A stretch of 64,000 nt of DNA, taken from Albitalea sp966211955. GTDB lineage: Bacteria; Pseudomonadota; Gammaproteobacteria; Burkholderiales; Burkholderiaceae_C. Positions 1 through 7,684 of the stretch are shown one piece after another. A model generated the notes under the pieces. It was not told where the DNA came from. It searched no databases and worked only from the letters and a program-made list of their open reading frames with translations. The stretch covers positions 1-64,000 of the forward strand of contig CBIHOF010000026.1 of NCBI GenBank assembly GCA_966211955.1, written 5' to 3'. The position numbers and the translations under genes were made by a program. Every line of letters starts with the position of its first letter. The first letter of the stretch is position 1.

Positions 1-2689
1 TGCTGCCGTTGTTCGTGAACGCCAGCAGGTCTTGGCCAGACACGAAGTTGCCCGTGATGCTCACGGTTGCACTGGACAAGCTGGTGTTGTCGAGATCGGA
101 GACTGTGATCCCACCGTCGATCAACACGCCCGCGCCGTTCTCCACATAGGCGGTTGTGCCCCCGGTGGTGGCCACCACCGGGAGATTGTTGGACAGCACC
201 CACCCGAACTCGGACGTGTCGTTGCTGCTCAGGTTGGTGGCGCTGGCGGAGATCGCTTGGCGGTAGGGACTGGCATCCGCGAACTGCACGTGGAACGCCG
301 CGTGTCCACTGGCGTCGGTGGTGACTTGCAAGAACCCGAGGTAGGTCCGGCCTTCCACCACGCCGTCGTTGACGGTGTGCGTCGCTGGTGTCGTGAAGAA
401 CTCGAGGCGCAAGGTCGTGTTCGCCACGGTGTCGATGTACCCGGCGATGTCGGTGAGTCCGCCGGTAGTGGTTGCGGAGGTGAGAACCGGTTGGTTCTGC
501 CCGTTGTTGGGCCCGCCATCCACGTCCCCCAGGTCTTGGGGATTGGTCCCGCTGAGCACGACGGCACTTCCTGTGTTGTCGTAGATCGAATTGCAAAGGA
601 TCGAGTTGCCGGTGGACGCCGTGCCGTAGTTGTAGATGTGGATGGCATCGCCCTGGTTGTTCGCGATCAAGTTGCGGGCGCCGACGCCAGTGCCGCCGAT
701 GACGTTGTTATTCGAGGCGTTGCGCAGATAGACGCCGTCGGTGTGATTCGCAAGCGCGGTGACGCCGTCGGCAGCCACGCCGATCAGGTTGCCCTGCAGG
801 GTGTTTGCCGACGCAGCGTCCAGCCCGATGCCCTCGTTGGTGTTGCCCGAGATCACGTTGCCGGCACCCGCCGCCGTGCCGCCGATGGTGTTGCCTGTGG
901 TGCCCGCCGACAGCAGCACGCCGCCCCAGCCGTTGGCAACGGCTGCGGTGCCCGCCGCGTTGGTACCGATGTAGTTGCCTTGCACGACATTGCCGGTGGT
1001 CGTCACGTCCGTCAACGCAATACCCTGGTTCGTGTTGCCCGAGATCACGTTGCGTGCAGCGGCCGACGTGCCGCCGATGGTGTTGCTGCTCGAACCACCC
1101 ATGACATAGATGCCGTAGCTGCCGTTGGCGGCCGCGCCGGTTCCATTGGCCTTCAGGCCGATCAGGTTGCCCTGCAATGTGTTGCCAGAGGAGCCTTGCA
1201 TGAAGACGCCCGAGGCGGAGTTGCCGGCAATGACGTTGCCAGCACCGGCCGAGGTCCCGCCGACCAGCGTCGACCCACCGTTGTGCAGGTAGATGCCGAC
1301 GCTGGTGTTCGCAAGCGCCATGACACCGTCAGCCGCCAGGCCGATGTAGTTGCCTTGGATCGTGTTGCCCGAACTGCTCTCGGAAAAGATGCCGGACCCC
1401 GCGTTTCCAGAGAGCACGTTCCGGTCGGCAGCGCTCGTGCCGCCGATCGTGACGGAGCTGCTGTTGAGCAGGTAGATCCCGTTGCCGCGGTTCGTGCCCG
1501 CGGTGCTGCCGTCTGCGTTCAGGCCGACGTAGTTGCCGGTCACCGTGACGTTGGACACCGAATGAAGAAACAGGTTGCTCAGGAAGCCGTTGATGGCGAG
1601 GCCCTTCACGGTCGACCCCGAGGCGCCCGAACGCAGCGCCAGTCCGTCTGCGTTGATGCCGTTGCCGGTGATGGTGATGAGCGGGCTCGACGCGTACCCG
1701 GACTGCGACGTGCCGTCGAGGATCACTGAGTCGGTGACGTTGATCGTGCTCGACAGCGTGATGGTCTTCGCGCCGCTGCCGATGTTGAAGACGATCGTGT
1801 CTTGTCCAGCGTTCGCGTTCGCGTCCAGGATCGCCTGGCGCAGCGATCCGGCGCCGGAATCGTTGGTGTTGGTGACTGCGTAGACCCCCAGCACGCTGGT
1901 GTACGCCGACGCGTTTTGCGATGTGAGGATGCTGCTCGCCTCGACTGCACCGGTGTGCCGCTCGAGCAACCAGTTGCCGCCCTGGCGCGCGTTGCCAGTG
2001 GCGTCGTTGGAGGCGGCGACGTCCGCGCCGGTCAAGCCAGAAAGCTCGGTCAAGAACGCCGCACCCGCGTCGCCTTCACCCACCCTGCAGCCATAGAGCA
2101 GAACGTCACCGCCCGGCGCCAGTGCGTTGCCAATTCGGGCCAGCGCATCGGCATGGGCGTCGAGCCCGTCAGTGTTGATCCAGCGGTCGCCTGCGTGCAC
2201 GATCCCGCTCGCGCCCTCGGAGATGAGGTGGATGGCTCCCAAGCCCGAGCGGCCCTGCAGGTAGTCGGCCATCTGCTGCAGCCCGTCCGAGGCGCCGTCC
2301 AGCACCACCTTTTCCACGCCCGGCCCCAGCGTATCGAGAAGAGTGTCAAGGTGCGGCACGGCGCCATCGATGAACACCACCTCGCGCGCATGCCCGGTGC
2401 TGAATGTGCTAACCGTGGTCGGCGCTTCGGCCGCAAGCGCCTTGAGCAGGCTGCCGGCGGCCGCGTGCTCATCCGGGCAGGCGAGGGTCGTGGCGTTGTC
2501 ATGCGTTGCTCGCCACCACGATCCGGTCGTGCCCGATGGCAGTTCCACCTGCTGAACGACGGACGCGCTCTCGCGTTCCCAGGCCGGACGGAGGTCTGCG
2601 AGGAGCCCGGCGGCATCGGCGGAGAACAGGATCCGCGGCTCGATCTCTTCGATGCGTGGGACGGCACGGCGGCGAGTGCGAAGGACCAT
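1..2689 (-). CDS. Giant LEPR-XLL/DUF4347 beta-helix surface protein (N-terminal 896 residues, 3' end beyond window)
   Basis: Predicted very large secreted or cell-surface protein; the reading frame is open from the ATG at 2689 to the window edge. There is no ordinary hydrophobic signal peptide. The N-terminus is basic and carries IEPRILFSADA at residues 16-26, which matches the LEPR-XLL sorting-type motif of giant bacterial surface proteins. Residues about 104-255 are a DUF4347 domain (VVFIDGAVPHL, later LLYGCRVGEGDAG). From about 270 (VTNTNDSGAGSLRQAI) to about 720 come many right-handed beta-helix units built on an IGGTSAAARNVISGN theme. At the edge an Ig/cadherin-like repeat begins (LASATVTITGN-like). 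It is the last gene of a five-gene operon, 10 bp after the small adaptor gene, so it is the likely cargo of the exporter encoded upstream. LEPR-XLL and DUF4347 are recognised from family knowledge; cargo status is inferred. Confidence 0.85.
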   Translation of the reverse strand, partial: MVLRTRRRAVPRIEEIEPRILFSADAAGLLADLRPAWERESASVVQQVELPSGTTGSWWRATHDNATTLACPDEHAAAGSLLKALAAEAPTTVSTFSTGHAREVVFIDGAVPHLDTLLDTLGPGVEKVVLDGASDGLQQMADYLQGRSGLGAIHLISEGASGIVHAGDRWINTDGLDAHADALARIGNALAPGGDVLLYGCRVGEGDAGAAFLTELSGLTGADVAASNDATGNARQGGNWLLERHTGAVEASSILTSQNASAYTSVLGVYAVTNTNDSGAGSLRQAILDANANAGQDTIVFNIGSGAKTITLSSTINVTDSVILDGTSQSGYASSPLITITGNGINADGLALRSGASGSTVKGLAINGFLSNLFLHSVSNVTVTGNYVGLNADGSTAGTNRGNGIYLLNSSSVTIGGTSAADRNVLSGNAGSGIFSESSSGNTIQGNYIGLAADGVMALANTSVGIYLHNGGSTLVGGTSAGAGNVIAGNSASGVFMQGSSGNTLQGNLIGLKANGTGAAANGSYGIYVMGGSSSNTIGGTSAAARNVISGNTNQGIALTDVTTTGNVVQGNYIGTNAAGTAAVANGWGGVLLSAGTTGNTIGGTAAGAGNVISGNTNEGIGLDAASANTLQGNLIGVAADGVTALANHTDGVYLRNASNNNVIGGTGVGARNLIANNQGDAIHIYNYGTASTGNSILCNSIYDNTGSAVVLSGTNPQDLGDVDGGPNNGQNQPVLTSATTTGGLTDIAGYIDTVANTTLRLEFFTTPATHTVNDGVVEGRTYLGFLQVTTDASGHAAFHVQFADASPYRQAISASATNLSSNDTSEFGWVLSNNLPVVATTGGTTAYVENGAGVLIDGGITVSDLDNTSLSSATVSITGNFVSGQDLLAFTNNGS

Positions 2690-2699
2690 GGCCGGTGCC

Positions 2700-3578
2700 T
2701 TACGGGAGCGCCTTGTTGGCGTTCGAAGAGAGGGGCAGGGCGGCCACGGTGGCCACCTCGTCGAATCGCGCCTGGCAGCGAAGGCCCGCGGGGACGGCAG
2801 CGTCCGGATTGGGCAGCACGATGCGCGCCCTGAAAGTGTTGCTGGCGGGGTCGATCACACGGTCGACCACCTGCACTGCGCCGACCAGCGGCTTGAGCCC
2901 CGCCAGATCAGGCTTGATCGTCACCGGCGCACCCGATCGCACCCGGCCATACATGGAGGCTGGCATCACCACCTCCACGTGCAACGGATCAAGCGTGGCG
3001 ATCTTGAGGAGCGGTCGATCTTCCACCCGCTCGCCGCTGCGCCGGTACAGGTCCACCACCACGCCGTTCACCGGGCTGCGCAGCATGCGGCTGTCGAGCT
3101 GCGCCGCGGCCACGGCAAGTTCCTTCTTTGCGTTGCGGGTCTGCTCCTGCGCCTGCGCCTTGCGCGCCTCGGCGACCTGCAGCTCGGCCATGGCCTGATC
3201 CACCGCCTGCGCCGAAACGAACTCCTGCCTGAACAGGTCCTGTGCGCGCTCGAGCTTGCGGCGAGCGAATTCGTAGGCCCTTGTCGCTGCCTGCAGGTCT
3301 GCCTCCGCATTCGCGCGCGCCGTGGCGAGATCGACGTTGGCCCGCTCCACCTCGCCTTTCAGCATGACCAGCAGCTGGCCTTCCTTGACCATGTCGCCAC
3401 GGTCGATGAGCACCTTGTGCACGACACCGGCCGATGGACTGCCAAGCTCCGTGACCCGCGAAGGCGTGATGAGGCAGCCGAGGGATTCCGCCGCGTTGAC
3501 CGATGCGGCCCAGGTCCGCGTGACTGCCGCGATCGCGAGGAGTGCTGAAAATAGTCTGGCGATGTCGCTTGCGCGCAT
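2700..3578 (-). CDS. Periplasmic adaptor (membrane-fusion) protein, HlyD/RND type
   Basis: A 292-residue membrane-fusion protein. Residues 1-25 form a signal peptide ending near WAAS. A biotinyl-lipoyl-like half-domain follows (GSPSAGVVHKVLIDRGDMVKEGQ), then a long alpha-hairpin rich in Ala, Glu and Gln (about 80-165). The second lipoyl half follows (LRSPVNGVVVDLYRRSGERVE), then a beta-barrel. This is the order found in adaptors that bridge an inner-membrane pump and an outer-membrane channel. It lies 15 bp after the SecA-like gene and 10 bp before the giant surface protein, on the same strand. No inner-membrane RND or ABC pump and no TolC-type channel lies in the window, so its partner is probably the SecA-like/M50-HlyD machinery. 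It is short for the family because it lacks an extended membrane-proximal region. Confidence 0.85.
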   Translation of the reverse strand: MRASDIARLFSALLAIAAVTRTWAASVNAAESLGCLITPSRVTELGSPSAGVVHKVLIDRGDMVKEGQLLVMLKGEVERANVDLATARANAEADLQAATRAYEFARRKLERAQDLFRQEFVSAQAVDQAMAELQVAEARKAQAQEQTRNAKKELAVAAAQLDSRMLRSPVNGVVVDLYRRSGERVEDRPLLKIATLDPLHVEVVMPASMYGRVRSGAPVTIKPDLAGLKPLVGAVQVVDRVIDPASNTFRARIVLPNPDAAVPAGLRCQARFDEVATVAALPLSSNANKALP

Positions 3579-3593
3579 GTCGGGTCCTTTTGT

Positions 3594-5540
3594 CTACAAA
3601 TCCTGTGGGGCTGCGGGGCCGAGGGCCTCACTGGACAGCCGTTCGTTTCTCGTGGCGCGCCATGAGCGCAGGAACTCCCTGTAGCCGGCGAGGGCCTGCG
3701 CCACGCCGGCCGGCAAGCGACCGAGCATCCGCGGCAGCTCGCCCGTGCTGTCGGCGCAGCAGCGCCAGGCGCTGAGCAAGGACGCCGGGAAGAAGTCGAC
3801 GAAGGAGCGGTCATCGAGCGACAGCAGCGCTTCAGTGCTGCCCGGCTGCCCGTTGCGCGCCGCGCGGCCAAAGAGCTGCCGGTCGATGCGTGATGACGCG
3901 TTCTGGGTGCAGCAGATCACGTGCAGACCGCCGGCGGACAGCGCCATGGCATCGAGCACGATGTCGGTACCGCGGCCGGCCATGTTGGTGGCCACCGTGA
4001 CGGCCCCCGCCGTGCCGGCCCGCGCCACCAGCGCTGCCTCGCTGCGGTCGTCGCGCGCGGTCAGGCACGCGTGTGCGATGCCCGCTGCGGCCAGGCGCGC
4101 CGACAGCGCGTCGGCCGTCGCGATCGAATCGGCACCCACCAATACGGGCTGCCCGGTCGCCGATCGCGCCAGCACGCTCGCGCACACCGCGTCGAACTGC
4201 GCGGCGCGTGTCGCAAAGAGGCGCAGCCCGTGGTCACGCCGCAGCGACGGGACGCGCGGCTCGATGCGCCGGGTCTCGAGGCGGTAGAACACCCAGAGCT
4301 GCCAGGCCGAATCTCGCAAGGTGCCGCTGATTCCTGCCAGCTTGCAATAGCGCTGCAGCAGCGCTTGCAGCGTCGTTTGTGCCACGGTGCGGCTGGACTG
4401 CGGGGCCGGCAGGCCTTCCTTCACGCAGACCATGCCGTGCAGGCCGCGAGACCACACGCTGCCCGGTCGCACGCGGCCCGTGGTCGGGTCGATCAGCATC
4501 ACCTCGCCGGCAATCACGACGTAGTCGACGTCGCAATGAAGCGCGTGCCGCGCGGTCAGTGCCTCGTCCAGCGCCTGGGCCAGCACGCGCAGGTCACCGT
4601 TGAGACCGGCCTGCATCAGGCTCGGGCGCAATCGTTCCACACATTCCGGCGTGACCCACGCACGCCGCCCGGCGGCATCAAGCCGCCAGTCACGATCAGG
4701 CTGCAGGTCGCGGCCCAATGCATACACCGCGCGGACGGTGTCTTCCGGTGCGTGCTGAGGCGCGTGCGTGGCCAGCACGAGTGGCGTGCGGGAGTGGTCG
4801 AGCAGCACGCTGTCCGCTTCGTCCACCAATGCAAAGCACAGCCCGCGCAGAAGCGGCGGCTCGCTGCTGCCGGATTGCGCATGGAGGCGGTCGCGCAGAT
4901 GGTCGAAGCCGAGCTCCTGGGCGCTCACGTACACCACCGGCTGGGCGTAGGCGTCGCGCTTGCATTGCGCGCTCATGTGGTTGCGCACCGCGGCGGCCGA
5001 CAGGCCAAGGGCCGCAAGCACTGGCTGCGCCGCCTGCGCATCGCGCTCGGCGAGGTACTCGTTGGCGCTGATCACGTGCGTCGGCACGCCGGCCAGTGCG
5101 GCGGTGCCGGCCGCCATCAGCAGCGCCAGCGTCTTGCCCTCGCCGGTGGCCATCTCCACCAACCGGTCTCCCAGCAAGGCATGCGCGGCGAGCTGCTGCG
5201 TACGGAAGACGACACGGCCCTGCGTGAGCGCGATGGCCTTGCCGATCACGGCGATGGCGCGTGCCACCGCCACCGCGCTGAAGCCTTGTTGCGCCAGCGT
5301 GGCGGCGGCCGATGCAGCCAGCGCTGGCAGATCGTGCGCCCCACGGCGCAGCTCGATGCGGTCGAGCTCGGCGAGGAAGGCCTGCTGCTCGCGAGAGGCA
5401 CGCCAACGCGATGTCGACAGGCACTGCCCCAACCGGTCGGCCAGGTCCAGCCAGAGAGGGGCGGGCGGGGTCCGGCGCTCGGGGTATCGTCCGTGCAGCA
5501 CGCCCGGGCGCGGCAGCGAGGTGGCAGCCTGGCGGTTCAT
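3594..5540 (-). CDS. SecA-like preprotein translocase ATPase (accessory SecA paralogue)
   Basis: A 648-residue protein with the SecA DEAD-motor layout. The Walker A motif is EMATGEGKT (about 130-137, where housekeeping SecA has EMRTGEGKT). The Walker B region is LVDEADSVLLDHSRTPL (about 239-255). The preprotein-binding connector reads VMLIDPTTGRVRPGSVWSRG, followed by KLAGISGTL, VTVATNMAGRGTDIVL (about 514-529), GGLHVI and QLFGRAARNGQPGS (about 555-568). It is much shorter than housekeeping SecA (about 900 residues): only some 80 residues follow the last motif, so the scaffold/wing region is reduced and the zinc-binding tail is absent. I chose the ATG at 5540 because it overlaps the stop of the upstream M50-HlyD gene as ATGA; a start at 5594 would invade that gene. 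Presumed role: cytosolic motor for a dedicated substrate, most likely the giant LEPR-XLL protein. Family assignment is firm; the substrate is inferred. Confidence 0.9.
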   Translation of the reverse strand: MNRQAATSLPRPGVLHGRYPERRTPPAPLWLDLADRLGQCLSTSRWRASREQQAFLAELDRIELRRGAHDLPALAASAAATLAQQGFSAVAVARAIAVIGKAIALTQGRVVFRTQQLAAHALLGDRLVEMATGEGKTLALLMAAGTAALAGVPTHVISANEYLAERDAQAAQPVLAALGLSAAAVRNHMSAQCKRDAYAQPVVYVSAQELGFDHLRDRLHAQSGSSEPPLLRGLCFALVDEADSVLLDHSRTPLVLATHAPQHAPEDTVRAVYALGRDLQPDRDWRLDAAGRRAWVTPECVERLRPSLMQAGLNGDLRVLAQALDEALTARHALHCDVDYVVIAGEVMLIDPTTGRVRPGSVWSRGLHGMVCVKEGLPAPQSSRTVAQTTLQALLQRYCKLAGISGTLRDSAWQLWVFYRLETRRIEPRVPSLRRDHGLRLFATRAAQFDAVCASVLARSATGQPVLVGADSIATADALSARLAAAGIAHACLTARDDRSEAALVARAGTAGAVTVATNMAGRGTDIVLDAMALSAGGLHVICCTQNASSRIDRQLFGRAARNGQPGSTEALLSLDDRSFVDFFPASLLSAWRCCADSTGELPRMLGRLPAGVAQALAGYREFLRSWRATRNERLSSEALGPAAPQDL

Positions 5541-7678
5541 GAGAGCGCCAACCGTGAAAGAAAGGCCTGTCGCAGCGTGCGGGCCCACTGCCAACCCAGC
5601 GGCTCGCCACCGTGGTCGAAGCGCACCCAGGCGCGCGCGCCGATCCAGCGGGCCGGCTCGCCCGGCACCCAGACGTCGACGATGGCCACGGAAGCCAGGG
5701 CCCGTCGGCCGTCCGAGTCGGTCGGGTCAATCAATATCGGGCCACCCGCGGCGCTGCCAAGCACGGCCGAGGGCAGGTTGCGGGTGACCTCTGGGGTTTC
5801 GCGCTGCAGGGTCGCGGGCACCACATGGGTCCGCCCGTCGGGCAGCACGACCGACACGGTCTGCGTCTTCTCGCGCACCAGCGCGGCCTGCGACTCGCTG
5901 AGCGCCACCTTCACCAGGACGCCGGGCCCCCGAGGAAGGATGTACGCCAGCTCGCGCCCGCGGCGGTAGACGTGGCCCTCCTGCCCCTCGTTGCGCGGCA
6001 CCAGCAGCGTCCCGGAAGCATTCGCCTTCACGGTGAGCCCCGCCAGTCGCTCGTCCACCCGGGCCAGCGCCGCGCGTGCTTCCTCACGCTCGAGCGCGAA
6101 GCGGCGTGAGTCGCCTGACTTCGATGCCAACGCGTCGTAGTACTGGACCTCCAGCTGTTGCAGTCGGCTGGCGGTGGTCTCGCGCTCGCCTTGCAGCGCC
6201 AAGTTCTCGAGGTGGGCGATGACCTGGCCCTTGTCCACCACCTCATGGTCGTGAGCCGCGAGCGCAAGCAGGTCGCCGTCCGTCTCCGCGCGAACGATCG
6301 CCTCAGGCGGTGGCCACACGACGCCCTGCTGGACCGTGAATGAGGGTGCGGGCACCACCCACACGCCAAGCACCAAGGCCAGGCCGATCGAAACGGCTCG
6401 GCACAGTGCGGACAGGCGCCGTCCCTCAAGCCGCCGGTCGAAAAGCAGGAAGGGCAGCGAGCGCAGCAGCGGGGGCAGCAACAGGCTGGCCGCCCCCAGC
6501 AGGCCCACTGCAAAGGCGAGCGCCGGATATGGCACCGACAGCCACCACGACACTCCTGCCACCACCGCGAGCTGGTAGAGCCACGACAGCACACCGTAGG
6601 CACCCAGCGCCCATGCCTGTCTCGTGGACGCCTCGGGGCGGCTGGTCGACACCGCGCCCAGGCAGCGCGCAGCCGCGTATGCGGTCACGGCCCGTGCGCG
6701 CTGGGCCATGTTGGGCATGTCCAGCAGATCGCACATCACGTGGTAACCGTCGAATCGCACGAGCGGGTTGGCGTTGAACACCAAGGTCGAGATGCCGCAG
6801 CTCGCCGCGACCGCAAGGCAAGCCTGTTGGAGCGAGGGGTTGGAGCTCACGGACCACAGCAGCAGCGCGGCCGAGGCCACCGCAAGCTCCGCCATCACGC
6901 CGACCGCGCTCACCATCACGCGACGCGAGCGCGACGGGAAGCCGCTGGCCGCTGAAGCGTCGACGTAGGGCAGCGGCGACAGCAGCATCAGCGAGACGCC
7001 AACCTCGCGCACGTCACCGCCCCAAGCCTTCACGGCCATCGCGTGACAGGCCTCGTGAAGTGTCTTGACGAGCGGGTATGCCAGCCAGGCGTAGAACACA
7101 AACCCTGCGGTTCGCCCCTGTGCCCGCAACGCGTGCAAGAGCTCTTCCCAACGACCGGCGGCAATGGTGGCCGCCCAGATCAGCAGCATGGCCCACAGCA
7201 GTGCCGCGGAGGGCGTGAACAGCCGGCGTGCGAGAGGCAGGCAGGCCTGAAGCAAATGCGTCGGATCAAACAGCGGCACGCGGAACGAGAGCGGGTTGAC
7301 GGCCGCCGCGGCAACCTGGCGCTCGTGCCTGCGGCGCCGGCCAACCTCCTGGACGGGATCCAGCAGGGGATGCTGCGAGATCAGCTCCGCCGAGGCAAGC
7401 TGCACGAGCATCTGCAGCGCCTCGGTCTGGCTCGGTGCAGCCTCGCCCAGGCGAGCGTGCACGAGCTGCCATGCTTCTTCCACGCTCAGCCGTCCGTCAA
7501 GTCGGCCGACGAACTCCCAGGCGCACGCATCCAGCCGATGGAAGCGGCGATGGATGTCGTCGCACAGCACGAACGTGTGACGCCCGTGCGAGACGCGCCG
7601 CTGCACGCGGACGTGTCCGCGCAGCCGCAGCCGCACGGCGGCGATTTGATGCCACCTTGAATCTTCGAGGGATTCCAT
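5537..7678 (-). CDS. PqqD-like / M50 metalloprotease-like / HlyD fusion membrane protein
   Basis: A 713-residue polytopic protein. Residues about 30-100 resemble PqqD, a peptide-chaperone fold. Membrane segments follow (about 155-175, 190-206, 255-275, 285-302, 345-365, 380-400 and 430-450). HEACH at 208-212 is the zinc-binding HExxH of the site-2-protease (M50) family, and NPLVRFDGYH (304-313) is the matching downstream Asp motif. The C-terminal third is a HlyD-type adaptor with a lipoyl half-domain (IVRAETDGDLLALAAHDHEVVDKGQ), a short coiled coil and a second half (VKANASGTLLVPRNEGQEG). The architecture resembles the YydH/COG1994 group. The stop overlaps the next ATG (5540-5537), and 6 bp separate it from the upstream gene. 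It could be both the inner-membrane platform for the SecA-like motor and a protease acting on the substrate. That function is inferred. Confidence 0.85.
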   Translation of the reverse strand: MESLEDSRWHQIAAVRLRLRGHVRVQRRVSHGRHTFVLCDDIHRRFHRLDACAWEFVGRLDGRLSVEEAWQLVHARLGEAAPSQTEALQMLVQLASAELISQHPLLDPVQEVGRRRRHERQVAAAAVNPLSFRVPLFDPTHLLQACLPLARRLFTPSAALLWAMLLIWAATIAAGRWEELLHALRAQGRTAGFVFYAWLAYPLVKTLHEACHAMAVKAWGGDVREVGVSLMLLSPLPYVDASAASGFPSRSRRVMVSAVGVMAELAVASAALLLWSVSSNPSLQQACLAVAASCGISTLVFNANPLVRFDGYHVMCDLLDMPNMAQRARAVTAYAAARCLGAVSTSRPEASTRQAWALGAYGVLSWLYQLAVVAGVSWWLSVPYPALAFAVGLLGAASLLLPPLLRSLPFLLFDRRLEGRRLSALCRAVSIGLALVLGVWVVPAPSFTVQQGVVWPPPEAIVRAETDGDLLALAAHDHEVVDKGQVIAHLENLALQGERETTASRLQQLEVQYYDALASKSGDSRRFALEREEARAALARVDERLAGLTVKANASGTLLVPRNEGQEGHVYRRGRELAYILPRGPGVLVKVALSESQAALVREKTQTVSVVLPDGRTHVVPATLQRETPEVTRNLPSAVLGSAAGGPILIDPTDSDGRRALASVAIVDVWVPGEPARWIGARAWVRFDHGGEPLGWQWARTLRQAFLSRLALS

Positions 7679-7684
7679 CGTGCG

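Noticed and set aside
32..1729. Long plus-strand open frame opposite the giant surface protein gene
   Set aside because: It is antisense to a continuous, motif-rich minus-strand frame (LEPR-XLL, DUF4347, beta-helix). Its sequence is rich in Arg, Val and His in the way expected for the complement of a GC-rich gene.
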